The notes under the pieces: generated by a model
Database searches by the model: none
Told to the model about the DNA's origin: nothing
The model's input: only the letters and a program-made list of their open reading frames with translations
From: Patiria pectinifera
Lineage: Eukaryota > Echinodermata > Asteroidea > Valvatida > Asterinidae
Assembly: GCA_029964075.1 (NCBI GenBank)
Contig: CM057135.1
Coordinates: 31,423,366-31,487,365, forward strand
DNA: 64,000 nt
Direction of reading: 5' to 3'
In this document: piece by piece, positions 48,901 through 58,206 of the stretch
Layout of the letters: the number at the start of each line of letters is the position of its first letter
Numbering within the stretch: position 1 is the first letter of the stretch
Position numbers and translations under genes: made by a program

Positions 48901-50708
48901 AGAATAAGATTAGTTGTGCGTACTTCGTGTGGACCAGTACCCACATGTGGTGTGTCCCGTCCACAGGAATCTCAAAAGTGGTAAAAAAAAGCACCCTCAT
49001 TTGTTGGCGCAAGGAGCCCATTACAGTTCATAACCAATTATTTTAGATGGATCCGTAATTCAGAGGAAACGCAAGGATCAATTAGGGGCTCCCTGCGCCA
49101 ACAAAAGAGGGCGTGTTTTAACCTCTTTTGAGAGCTCCGGGGATGGGACACACAGTGTGCGCATACCAGTGTTGGAGCAAAGGCTTTGACCCTCAAGGCC
49201 AAGGCCAAGGCCAAGGCTTTGACCCTCAAGGCCAAGGCCAAGGCCAAGGCTTTGACCCTCATGCCTCGAGGCCAAGGCCAAGGCTTTACCCTCAAGGCCA
49301 AGGCCAAGGCCCTGTTTTATGAAATGACCACTGAAATAGAACTAATGCGGACACAATTTGGGAGGGGGAGGGGGGGGAGGAAAAAAAATGTTGGAAAAAA
49401 AAAGTCAAAATATTAGGGCCCTGAAAAATTTTGATTTAAAAGATGCTCTGTGGATTTGGAGGCAATTTCTGACCATTTTTGCCTTTATTACTACGTCAAT
49501 AAAAAAAAAAATGTTTTTTTTTTTTTTTGGGGCAGCATGGCTGCCCCCCCTGGATCGCTCTTATCATCACGAATTGCTGAGACGAAGAACAACATTTCTT
49601 TCTTTGCACCGTCACAACATGCCATAGGCCTACACTGTTTTATGACTGCACTGTATCTATTAAAGTATAAGTTCAGGTCTTCAATATGGTTTAACTAAAC
49701 AAAATAATGATTTACTTCTATATTGACACACAATTCTCCCCCAAGTGTAACAGGGGGATCAAGAAACTGATTTGGGAAATTTTTATTTGCTGGCCCAACA
49801 TGGTCAGAAATATCAGCATTATCTAAAACAGATACATGCAGATCTTTAGCACTTATCAGGGAGACATATACAACCTATCAGATCTATTCCATAGTTATAT
49901 GCAATTAAAGTGATCATCTCATTAGCCCCAAATTAATACGGAATATTTTTGCAGCAAATCTACTACAATGGTAACAAAATGTGATGCTACAAAGTGGAAG
50001 TGTGCCCAACACACAAATCTGTAGGGTGCTTCCCTCCTCCATGGTAATACGATTAAAATGGTAACAGCAAACTTTCGAACAGATTTATCTGGAAAATGCA
50101 AAAATCTATGGGCCTTGAAGAGCCTTGACTCAAAATTGCAAGGCCCTGAACCCTCAAGGCCAAGGCCAAGGCCAAGGCTTTTGCCCTCAAGCCTCGAGGC
50201 CAAGGCCAAGGCCCTAAAATCCAGCCTTAAGGCAGCCTTAAGGCCAAGGCCCAGCATCAAGGCACTACATCACTGGCGCATACTGTACTGTACTGGTTCG
50301 CGCGCGAAGTACGCACGACTTCATGACGTGCAAAAGCTATTAGCCGAGACTAATCCCCGCCTCCAATAACTTTGGATACATTCGAAATACGCAGTGGATG
50401 GACTGGGAACCAGTCTAGGTCACCCCCAACTCTCCTTTTCTGGCTGTTGATGGGGTACTTGTGCACGGAGCCCATAGACTGCTTACGTTGTTTCACTTGA
50501 TGTACCACTCAGGATTTCAAACAGGTTTGGTTAGACCAATCGTAATCACCTGACAATCTCGTGCACTTGACATAGAAAATGTTTTTTTCTTTGTTGTATC
50601 TACAGATATTACTACCAACGAGGTATCTTAGCTAAGGTGGATGGTCAGAGGCTTGTCTACAAATTCTGTGAAATTCCCAAGAACATTATCGAGGTAGAAT
50701 GTAGCTGA
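36991..50708 (+). CDS. ETS-domain transcription factor, ELF1/ELF2/ELF4 subfamily
   Basis: Exons 36991-37167, 37600-37783, 45021-45164, 45973-46041, 46496-46543, 47259-47399, 47566-47631, 48197-48389, 50606-50708; 1125 nt, 374 aa. An in-frame TAA at 36952 supports the start. Nuclear DNA-binding factor recognising GGAA cores. The ETS domain is at 278-361, starting [13 protein letters not shown], with recognition helix Arg338 and Arg341 in MGRALRYYYQRG and the ELF-type ending [16 protein letters not shown] basic Lys/Arg patch precedes it (~254-276), as in ELF1/2/4. The acidic N-terminus ([23 protein letters not shown]) resembles the long-form activation region of vertebrate ELF2, and [12 protein letters not shown] aligns with the EAAEALL segment. 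The protein stops 13 residues after the ETS domain, much shorter than vertebrate relatives. The ETS-domain intron (48390-50605) carries a large inverted-repeat element. ELF1, 2 and 4 probably diverged later in vertebrates, so no single symbol is given. Confidence 0.95.
40320..40932 (+). promoter_or_regulatory. CpG-rich internal promoter of the ETS gene (predicted)
   Basis: Within a large intron, this ~600-bp stretch is rich in CpG (for example TCGCGCCGG, GGCCGG, GCGCGG) in an otherwise AT-rich region. It leads directly to an alternative first coding exon with a good splice donor. It holds an ETS consensus CTTCCGG at 40794-40800; two more ETS-type sites follow in the intron (CTTCCGG at 41121, CAGGAAGTG at 41139), which would allow self- or family regulation. 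Promoter activity is inferred. Confidence 0.6.
40933..40993 (+). CDS. Alternative first coding exon of the ETS gene (short N-terminal isoform)
   Basis: Two in-frame ATGs (40933 and 40948) follow a TGA at 40930-40932. The second reads [15 protein letters not shown] and sits in the better context (ACGATGG). The donor CTG|GTAAGAAT at 40993 leaves one base, exactly the phase accepted by the exon at 45021. Joining gives a 269-aa (or 274-aa) isoform that skips the two upstream coding exons. MA...LDLLLQA resembles the start of the short vertebrate ELF2 (NERF-1) isoforms, which I recall as MATSLHEGPTNQLDLLIRA. It would lack the acidic activation region. Confidence 0.7.
41466..41832. mobile_element. 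Foldback MITE, family C subtype, with 9-bp target duplication
   Basis: Ends TAGCCCCATAAATGTGGC and GCCACATTTATCGGACTA. The flanks CAGTTACTC (left) and GAGTTACTC (right) match at 8 of 9 bases. Arms pair through TAGAAAATTAGTC and CAGACGTCT blocks. The interior differs from the copies at 7907 and 56895, so it is a subfamily. It lies in the ETS gene intron downstream of the alternative exon. Confidence 0.85.
43662..44161. mobile_element. MITE with TTAA target sites
   Basis: Inverted termini TTAAGGGGCATTACAGCCT and AGGCCATAATGTCCCTTTAA enclose 500 bp without a transposase. TTAA at both borders suggests a piggyBac- or Kolobok-type non-autonomous element. Located in the large ETS gene intron. Confidence 0.65.
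45478..45705. repeat. Imperfect tandem repeat around CCTGCTAAATGCAAC
   Basis: The motif CCTGCTAAATGCAAC, followed by AGATGCAACA in most copies, recurs at about 45478, 45566, 45636 and 45685, with spacing of 88, 70 and 49 bp. Intronic, old and diverged; function unknown. Confidence 0.7.
49183..49312. repeat. GGCCAA hexamer minisatellite, tract 1
   Basis: Repeats of CTCAAGGCCAAGGCCAAGGC separated by TTTGACC. A sister tract lies at ~50150-50250 inside the same inverted-repeat element. Long open frames across it (Lys-Ala or Gly-Gln repeats) are by-products of the hexamer. Confidence 0.85.
50150..50250. repeat. GGCCAA hexamer minisatellite, tract 2
   Basis: CTCAAGGCCAAGGCCAAGGC units with interruptions such as CTCGAGGCC and CCTTAAGGC, related to tract 1 and in the same orientation. 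Confidence 0.8.
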
Positions 50709-51941
50709 GTTCAGGTTAGGCTTGTAGAGAAATGACAATCTCAGTATTGCAAGTAAATCACTCCAGACAGGTGCCAAATTGTGACGTGTAGATAGAAGAT
50801 TGTAAATATAGATTGACATCCATTATTAGCATAATTGATTGGGTGTGGTCATTGGATGCGACTCTTTGGTGTGATTCATTGAGTGTGGTTCCTTGCATAG
50901 ATGCCTGCCAATTACAGGGGTTCCAGGTCCATGCTGCAGACAGTGTCAGTTATACACTACCAATATTCCATGAATGTAATGATTCCCATATGAGACCTAT
51001 GCAATTATCGTGTTTATTTGGTACAATGTGTGGTTTATAATATGGAAATTTAGTTTGATCTCCAGTAAAGATCTGTAAATATTGTCTCTTTTTCGACACA
51101 TTATTGTCCCTTGTGGAAATTCACAATAAGAAAACAAGTGTCACAACTGGCTTTGCTACCACATTTCTTTTTTGCATCTGGATTTCTATGAATATATAGC
51201 ACAGATTTCTCCCCCAGAAATGTTCTTGACTTACACACATTTAGGTCTTTACAGTTTGCACAAACAATTTGAAACTTCTGGTATAACTGCAGAAATGCGA
51301 AATTTTTTGACTCTTGGAATTGAGAACTACTTGCCTGAAAAAGATTCAACCTTTGCTGCCAAAATAATTCCATTTTGTGAAAAAAATAGTAAAATTACAT
51401 TGAGAAAGGTGTTGTGTATGTGAGGCGAGTTGAAAACATGATAAAAGTTTTATTTTTATGTTATGTAACTATACTTGTACAATTTTTAAGTTTAGTATGG
51501 TTCATATGGTTAAACTGATTATTTGCTTCAGTATGTAAATATGTGTACATATGTATAGTTTCTATGTGACATGGTTCTTTTGAAGTACATTGTACATGTC
51601 AAAGTTCATTGGACACGTACGTGTATGGAGGTCTATCTTGATAGTTTTATGTTCACAGAAAAAAAGAGGTTTATTAAGAACTGTTTTTATCCATTGTATA
51701 TTTTTATGAATCATGAATTTATTAGAAAGTCTACTTCCCTATAAAAATTCTGAATTTGTGTTTCTGCCTCCTCTAATTAAACATTGATCCGGCAAAATAG
51801 AAATGGATGTTGAAAATTGAAGAAAAAAAAATGTCTACGCCAGAACAAAACATGTATACATAAGAGATCACCTTGTAGAAATAATACCTATATTCCCATG
51901 ATCCCAATTAATTAATGCACATTTGTAAGTAATAATTTACA

Positions 51942-51947
51942 AATAAA
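51942..51947 (+). terminator. Poly(A) signal candidate for the ETS gene
   Basis: AATAAA followed within 15 bp by an A-rich stretch, ~1.2 kb after the stop codon. A second AATAAA lies near 52727. Confidence 0.45.
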
Positions 51948-52748
51948 AGCTTAAAAAAGACAAGGTTTTGGTTTTAAGGTACAAGGTTGATGAATCTTAC
52001 AATTGTTTTTCTTTTTGACAAGTAGCAGGTATATTCTGAACTCGCTGTGATAAAATAATGCACTTACACTTAATATATTTTACTACACAAAATAACAACA
52101 CAACTTCACTTCATATGACTTGGTATGAACCAACTTTATTGAACACAAAATTAGTCCATTTAAACCAATGTGGACATTTAAACCTACGTTTCTCCAAATA
52201 AATAATATGTTTACTGAAATCCTATTGATCACTATGTTAAAAAGTGATCTGTTTTACTTTTATTTTTATTTAACTTGCACAATTAAAAAAAAGTTGACAT
52301 TAATTTTTATGTTCACCAATTCACTGACTTGGGTTCACATTTGTATCTAGCAAAGCGATGCAGAGATCTGCAGGAATTTTTATTAAAAAGCATGAGGTGT
52401 ACAGGATTTGCAGAGACATGTCTCAAATAGCATCTCCAATAGGGTACGAAACATTCAGGCATGCAGACACTGGGAATATTTGCCATTTGTTTTTTGTCCT
52501 TCGGTTTTCAATTTAAAGTCGAAAACAAAGAGTAAGACTGGCACTATTGTACTTCACACGTTTTATATGTTTTTATGACTGCAATATGGTGGTGTTAATG
52601 GAAACTTGAATTTGTGTGGTATTTGTTAACGACACAGAAGTTTTGGACTGCCACATAAAACTAGATTGTACTGTTACAATGAAAGCACTGTACACTGATT
52701 CAGCTTTGCTATTGCTTAGTTATGTAAAATAAACAGATAAACTACATT

Positions 52749-53124
52749 AGGCCCCCCAAAAAAGTCTCCGGTTTCTGGTATGGAGCTTGTCCAAAAAGTG
52801 GTGCGGCGACGCGGCTTTTTTTTTTTTACCCGACTTTTTTGCTTCAAATTTGCTTCAAATGTCGGCTGATGACTGCAAATGGTGCCCGACTAAACTTAGT
52901 GCAAATATATGGGAGTCCAGAGAGGCCACATAAAGCTTATTCTCGATCATAACCCCATCTAAAAACACGAAATTGCGCAGCAGCAGAATTCCAGTCAAAC
53001 CAGTGAGTTTGGCGGTTTTGAGACATCATCTTTCATTGAAAAAAAACTTTTTCATTTTGCCGACGCGCATGGCTACGGCGACGCGCGCGCATACCAGAAA
53101 CCGGAGACTTTTTTTTTTGGGCCT
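52749..53124. mobile_element. Inverted-repeat element with AGGCCC termini
   Basis: The left end AGGCCCCCCAAAAAAGTCTC and right end (complement AGGCCCAAAAAAAAAGTCTC) are both followed by CGGTTTCTGGTAT, giving ~32-bp terminal repeats around 376 bp. The interior is CpG-rich for the locus (GCGGCGACGCGGC and GACGCGCGCGC). Target duplication unclear; family unknown. Confidence 0.75.
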
Positions 53125-54496
53125 TAGAGGTATTTTTTTGACATACATAAGGACAACAGGGCATCAACAGTGTTCTTTATGAAACTGTAAATATGGAAAT
53201 GAATTGTACATGTACATTGTGTAAAATGAAGATTTAAAATACATGGTAAACAATGTTTTTTTTGAATTAGTTAAATTGCTTTTTCAAGTTCATTCATGTA
53301 AAATTTTCCAATGTGATTCGAAATGCAACTACATGTAATTATTAATTTGCGTTTACTGAGTGTTCGCTAATGTGAATACATTATGAACTAGCACTGGGCG
53401 ACACATGTCCCTCCACATATTGCAACGAGTATGACATTGCACTTTGAATTAATGCATCAGTTGAGTGATCGACTATCAGCTGTCAATTGTTGATTCTAGA
53501 GGACTTATATGGAATATGTTTATGCATTATCAACCAATAAAAGGAACCCGTATTATGCTGATAGTAAAACAGCAATAAGTGCATTATCCATTCTCTCCTG
53601 CACCTGTTTCCTAAAAAGTTCCATGCTCGAAGCTCACTTATATTTCGAATAATGGTTGTACGTCAGTGCACTTTAAAATGACATTATGCAAACAATTCAG
53701 AGATGACTTAATTCTGTGTTTTTCTGTAGGGATCTGTCCCCTTCCATAAATTTAAATCGCCCATTAATGTGTTAGTCCCAGAACTTGTTATTGAGAATTT
53801 TATAGTTTGTAAATACATGTATAGGGGTCATTTCATACTTTTTAATGAATAGTAAATGATTCCATTTGATGTTATTTGTTTTTACTGAAAAAATGAATAA
53901 GAACACTAGTTTTGTAATATGTGTATTACACATAAGCACTGTTCTGGTCATAATTTATTATCCAATAGGCAATTTTCTGGACTCATTGAGGGCGCTGTCA
54001 CATTTGTATTCGTACAAAGTATTCAAACGAAGTAAAATTATACTTTGGAATAAGATTTCAGATTAAAATAAAATTAAAGATAATATGCTACCATAAATTT
54101 CAAATTCAGTACTTAAATTAACTTCTAAAAACTGTCAGTTGCTGTAAATTTCAAAACAACAGTGCTCTCAATTGGTTAAAAACAAGGCACAGTAATCCCA
54201 GATAAGGGGGGTCATCCAAATTTTCAAAAGAGCGTAAATAGAGCACAGGGTTGCAGATTCCCCCATGCCCTCAACCAGCCAGGTTGAGGGGATGTGGTGG
54301 GTACTGAAGCTCATGACGTCTTTACTTTTGGGATCTCCAATAAATTGAAAGGTTGGATAGCCCCTTCGATGTCTTGTCACATGAAATTCCTCATACATGT
54401 CATACCATGGTTATATCAGTACAAACTACAAACATACTAATTGTGTACATGTAAACACTTAAAGGGAGAGGGTAGGATTCTAAATGATATAATTTT

Positions 54497-54926
54497 AGTA
54501 TCGTTTCGGTTTGCGGTAACACCATGTGGTAAAAACTACTGGGAGGACGTAGATATTTAGTTCTGATAAGAACTTGTCCTGCTTAATTATTATCAACTTT
54601 CGCTAAGTAGTTTTAGTTCTGATACGAACAGTCGTGATTGAACTTGTCTTCGGTCTCAACGTTTCGACTAGCCTGCTCTAGTCATCGTCAGGAGACTGGG
54701 GAGAGTTGACGAGGAGTGCTTGTGTTGGTATATTCTGATTGGTTGTCTGTTTTGCATTGTGTTGGAGTGGGATGCCCTCGATCATGAGTGTCAGTTGGCT
54801 GTGAGCCATGAGTGCCGCAACATGGTACTAGTGAAAGCCATATTTTTGCTTATGAAATAGCCGATGTCTTGTGGTACAGTGTCATGTTTGGTACCACATG
54901 GCGTTACCGCTAACCGAAACGATACT
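54497..54926. mobile_element. Inverted-repeat element with AGTATCGTTTCGGTT termini
   Basis: AGTATCGTTTCGGTT, then GCGGTAAC and CCATGTGGTA at the left, is matched in reverse at the right by TACCACATGG, GTTACCGC and AACCGAAACGATACT (~35-bp arms). The interior has a doubled TTAGTTCTGATANGAAC motif and CGTTTCGACTAGCCTGCTC, a phrase of the kind found near ends of dispersed repeats. Non-coding; family unknown. Confidence 0.7.
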
Positions 54927-55745
54927 GATCCAGCTCTACTATGCTAAGCCTACACTCTGATATAATTTTAAATTATAAATTGAGAAACATGACAAGGTGA
55001 ATGTGGGCAGGAGGGACGCATGTAGGAAAACGGGCCAATATCTTATCAATACTTTGATTAGGCTAGTTAAAATTAATTTTGCAGGTTCTCATCACTCAGA
55101 TTAACAAAAAATGGGAAGGGAATTCATGTTTTATATTTCATTATACCTAGTACTGGGGCGCTAGAACTCCTTTTTTTAATACGAGAATATACAAGCCGAA
55201 TTGAAGCCAACTAAAAGATGGCGTCATAATTTTTGTCAACACAAAACCAACCTTTAGTGGAACAAAAACAACACACTCTTCGTGTGGACCATAACTCAAA
55301 AAGGACCTGTTGTATTGAATTTAAATTTCGTCTATTGATTGGTCGTGATATGTAACACATGGTTTTTAAGTCGAGAGAAATCGTCAAAATAAAAAAAAAA
55401 TAACCACCAAAAACAATGTAGTTTGCTAAGTGCGAAAAGTGCAATCTGCGTTAAAGTAAAAAACCCCTAACCCTAACCTTAACTCAAGAAAAACCTGTTG
55501 CATTGAATTGAAACTGATCGTAATAATATCGAGTGGTCGTAATATATTAAACAAATCTGTTGAATATCAAGAGAAATAGTCAAACAGTACAAATAATATA
55601 ACCAAAACATAGTGTGTTAAGCGCACAAATAGTGGTCACCACTTTTGATTCTCTTTAAAGTAAAAAAAAAATCGTTACCTTTTTGGGACAGCAAAAAGCA
55701 GAGTGGGAAACAAAGGCATCGGGACAAACTTGAAGGTAGACAAAT

Positions 55746-55948
55746 AGCCTCTGTGTGCATAATTGCCTGGCCTACAAAAATCATGTTTAGCGAGGAAACA
55801 CAATTCTAAACACTTTCTTGCTATCAGTTTGCAACCATGTTTATACATGATAAACATTGAGGTGATAGCAAGAAAGTGTTTTGAATTGTTTTTACTTGCA
55901 AAACACATTTTTGTCGGTAGGCAAGGCAAAATATCCACACAGAGGCTT
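55746..55948. repeat. Hairpin repeat, ~85-bp arms
   Basis: AGCCTCTGTGTGCATAATTG and AACACTTTCTTGCTATCA in the left arm pair with TGATAGCAAGAAAGTGTT and ATATCCACACAGAGGCT in the right arm around a ~33-bp loop. A weaker outer pair (GGGACAAACTTGAAGGTAG with CTACCTTTGTCCC) extends it. Probably a small foldback element. Confidence 0.75.
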
Positions 55949-56894
55949 TTAGGCTACCTTTGTCCCAAATCACAAACTTGACCCTGTTAAAAAATAACAA
56001 TGTGAAATTTGTAATGACACTGTATCTCCGAAATAGTTAATGTGTTTTTTCAGTTGACTTATTTTTCCCCCTCTTTTCTGTAATCTTTGTATTGTCTTTT
56101 TTTGTTTTTATTGATATGTATATTTCTTACTTATCTCTGTTTTGTATCATGTGAAAGCGTATTGCTTGACACCATGAAAACGAGGTAGGTAGGACCATAG
56201 ACATAAAGAACCTATGGGTAGGACTTGACACCATTAATTGTGAAGAGCGCCACCTGTTGTTTGTTTGATTATCTGATATCAACATTTTTTTAGTCTGGTT
56301 CCCTGACCCTATTATTCTTTGGACTAGGGGCCTAGGCAGCGCCGGCGCCGGGAAACAGTCTAAACATTTTCCAGACGTCCCCGATATATTTTTCGTAAAA
56401 TGGGCTGAGTGAGAATCTGACGAAATTGTGTCCGTAGCAGTCTAGCAGGCGGCATGTTTTGTAAGTGAAACTGAAAGCAATTTATTGGCTGTTTCGGCAA
56501 ACTTGCCTTTGTTTTCGTTAGGCGACCTACGAAAACACATCCCCCCCCAAAAAATATCGCATTGTGGTTGCCGGAGCTTCCTGGTCTATTCATCTACTTG
56601 GGCATGTCATGCATGTTGGGTGAAACCACTAGTCATGCTAGTAAATAGTAATGCACTAATGGAGATCAATGGGTGAAACATGGATGATGGAGCTGTGGAG
56701 GTAGGAAAAGAAGGGCTAGCACAAGCACAGATCAAACGGGCCATGTCTCACGCCGCCATCGATCAGATAACCATCGCAAACAAAGAAAGTAGGCCTAAAC
56801 ACATTCCATGCTCAGCCATGTCAGCAGGTCAGCCTTCCAACAAAAACCGCAAAACAGCAAAAACGCATGCGCATTGCATGCGGCTTACTATTAC

Positions 56895-57381
56895 TAGCCC
56901 CATAAATGTGGCCTATTTACTGGACTACCTCCGTAAACATAGGCCACACATCCACATACATGTACAAAAACGTTTCGCATTTTGCCAAATTTTTATTTTC
57001 ACATTTAGGCTTACAATACATGGCTTAGTTTGTAGGTTTTTTTGCTTTAGAAGCATACTCACCCTCTTTATAGGCTAATCAGAAAGTGCTGCCTTTTTCA
57101 GATGTCTAATTTTTGTGAAATTTTATGTTGAAATTTTGATACGCAAACAACGTGTGTGCAAATAAATCTGGAAATTTCACGAAAAATAGACATCTGAAAA
57201 AGGCAGCACTTTCTGATTAGCCTATATAGAGGGTGAGTATGCTTCTAAAGCAAAAAACCTACAAACTAAGCCTAAATGTGAAAATCAAAATTTGGCAAAG
57301 TGAGACATGTTTTTGTACATGTGGATGTGTGGCCTATGTTTACGGAGGTAGTCCAGTAAATAGGCCACATTTATGGGGCTA
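56895..57381. mobile_element. Foldback MITE, family C
   Basis: TAGCCCCATAAATGTGGCC and GGCCACATTTATGGGGCTA bound 487 bp that fold back almost completely, very similar to the copy at 7907-8377 (same CACATTTAGGCTTA and AGTGCTGCC blocks). It lies upstream of the NFXL1-like gene. Flanks TACTATTAC and GCGTCTTAC agree only in part. Confidence 0.88.
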
Positions 57382-58206
57382 GCGTCTTACGGACATGACG
57401 GACGACTGCCACTATAAGTTTCGTTTTTCGACATCGCAAAAAAATGTTGTTTTTTTTAAAGTGCTTATCATCGTTAAGTTACGATTCTTACATCATTTGA
57501 TAGCGCTACCTTTCCGAAACATTTGCTGTTATTTTTATTCACAGGGCATGGCAGGAAGCTGCCAAAACTGTCTTACATTTCACCAAGTAATTCACGAAAT
57601 TTCACATTTATCCGAAATATGAAAATATTACTTGCCAAACGAATTATTGGCCAATTTTCATGGTCTAAAAGATGACATGACAAAGATTTTCGTTGCTCAT
57701 CTGAAAAACAAGACCCCGATACTAGCGTGCATACGCTCAAAACGTACTGCGCATGTCCGAAGTATGTATTTGATTGTTGGATGGTAGGAAGTATGTACTC
57801 CAGTCAGGCTTCTTTAGATTGAACGGAGCTGAGCGGTCGGCACTAGACATAGCGTTCAAGGAGATTGATTAACAGCGGTCTTTAAAATGCCAAGGCGCTG
57901 CGTGATATCCCATAGCTCACCACAGTGGCCCGGAATCATAATTGGGATTAAAACCAGGGGGATTTTCGTGCTAACTCCTATTCCTACTTCCATGGGTGAA
58001 ATCACAAGGTGAGGTGAAAATTGATGTGTTTGGTGGCAGGTAAGTGGTGGCCCAGTACGCAATTCTTCCCATTGGACATTGGAGACAGTTTGTCTTAAAT
58101 GACTCCTGACCAGTTTTTTCCCCTGAATTCATGGGTCATACATCTTTGACTTTTTTTTACAGAATTTAGATAATGACTCATTGGTGAATGAGTGAGTAAG
58201 CCAACA
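57382..58206 (+). promoter_or_regulatory. Promoter and 5' untranslated exons of the NFXL1-like gene (predicted)
   Basis: A donor GTGGCAG|GTAAGTGG ends at 58039 and an acceptor TTTTTTTTACAG ends at 58162, implying a 123-bp intron inside the 5' leader, followed by leader bases 58163-58206. An NRF1-like ACTGCGCATG lies near 57746. The transcription start is not determinable. Confidence 0.5.

Larger units (their letters stand above)
48766..50476. mobile_element. ~1.7-kb inverted-repeat element splitting the ETS domain intron
   Basis: TATGGGCTCCGTGCACAAGT at 48766 is matched in inverted orientation by ACTTGTGCACGGAGCCCATA ending at 50476. The similarity continues inward for ~60 bp (GGAGAGTTAGGAGAGACC against its counterpart). 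Inside are a second inverted pair (about 48940-49020 with 49085-49162, around TTGTTGGCGCA and TGCGCCAACA) and two GGCCAA-rich tracts. No transposase frame and no clear target duplication were found, so it is called by its inverted ends only. Confidence 0.65.
50709..56894. other. 3' untranslated sequence of the ETS gene and intergenic region
   Basis: The ETS transcript probably extends to the AATAAA at 51942-51947 or later. Beyond that I see only inverted-repeat elements (52749-53124, 54497-54926, 55746-55948) and AT-rich sequence. A short open stretch at 56680-56789 followed by GTAGG could be an exon but has no support. Confidence 0.5.

Noticed and set aside
49038-50369. Open frames rich in Lys-Ala, Leu-Ala or Gly-Gln repeats
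   Set aside because: They are open only because a GGCCAA hexamer lacks stops in several frames. There are no splice signals and no protein family.
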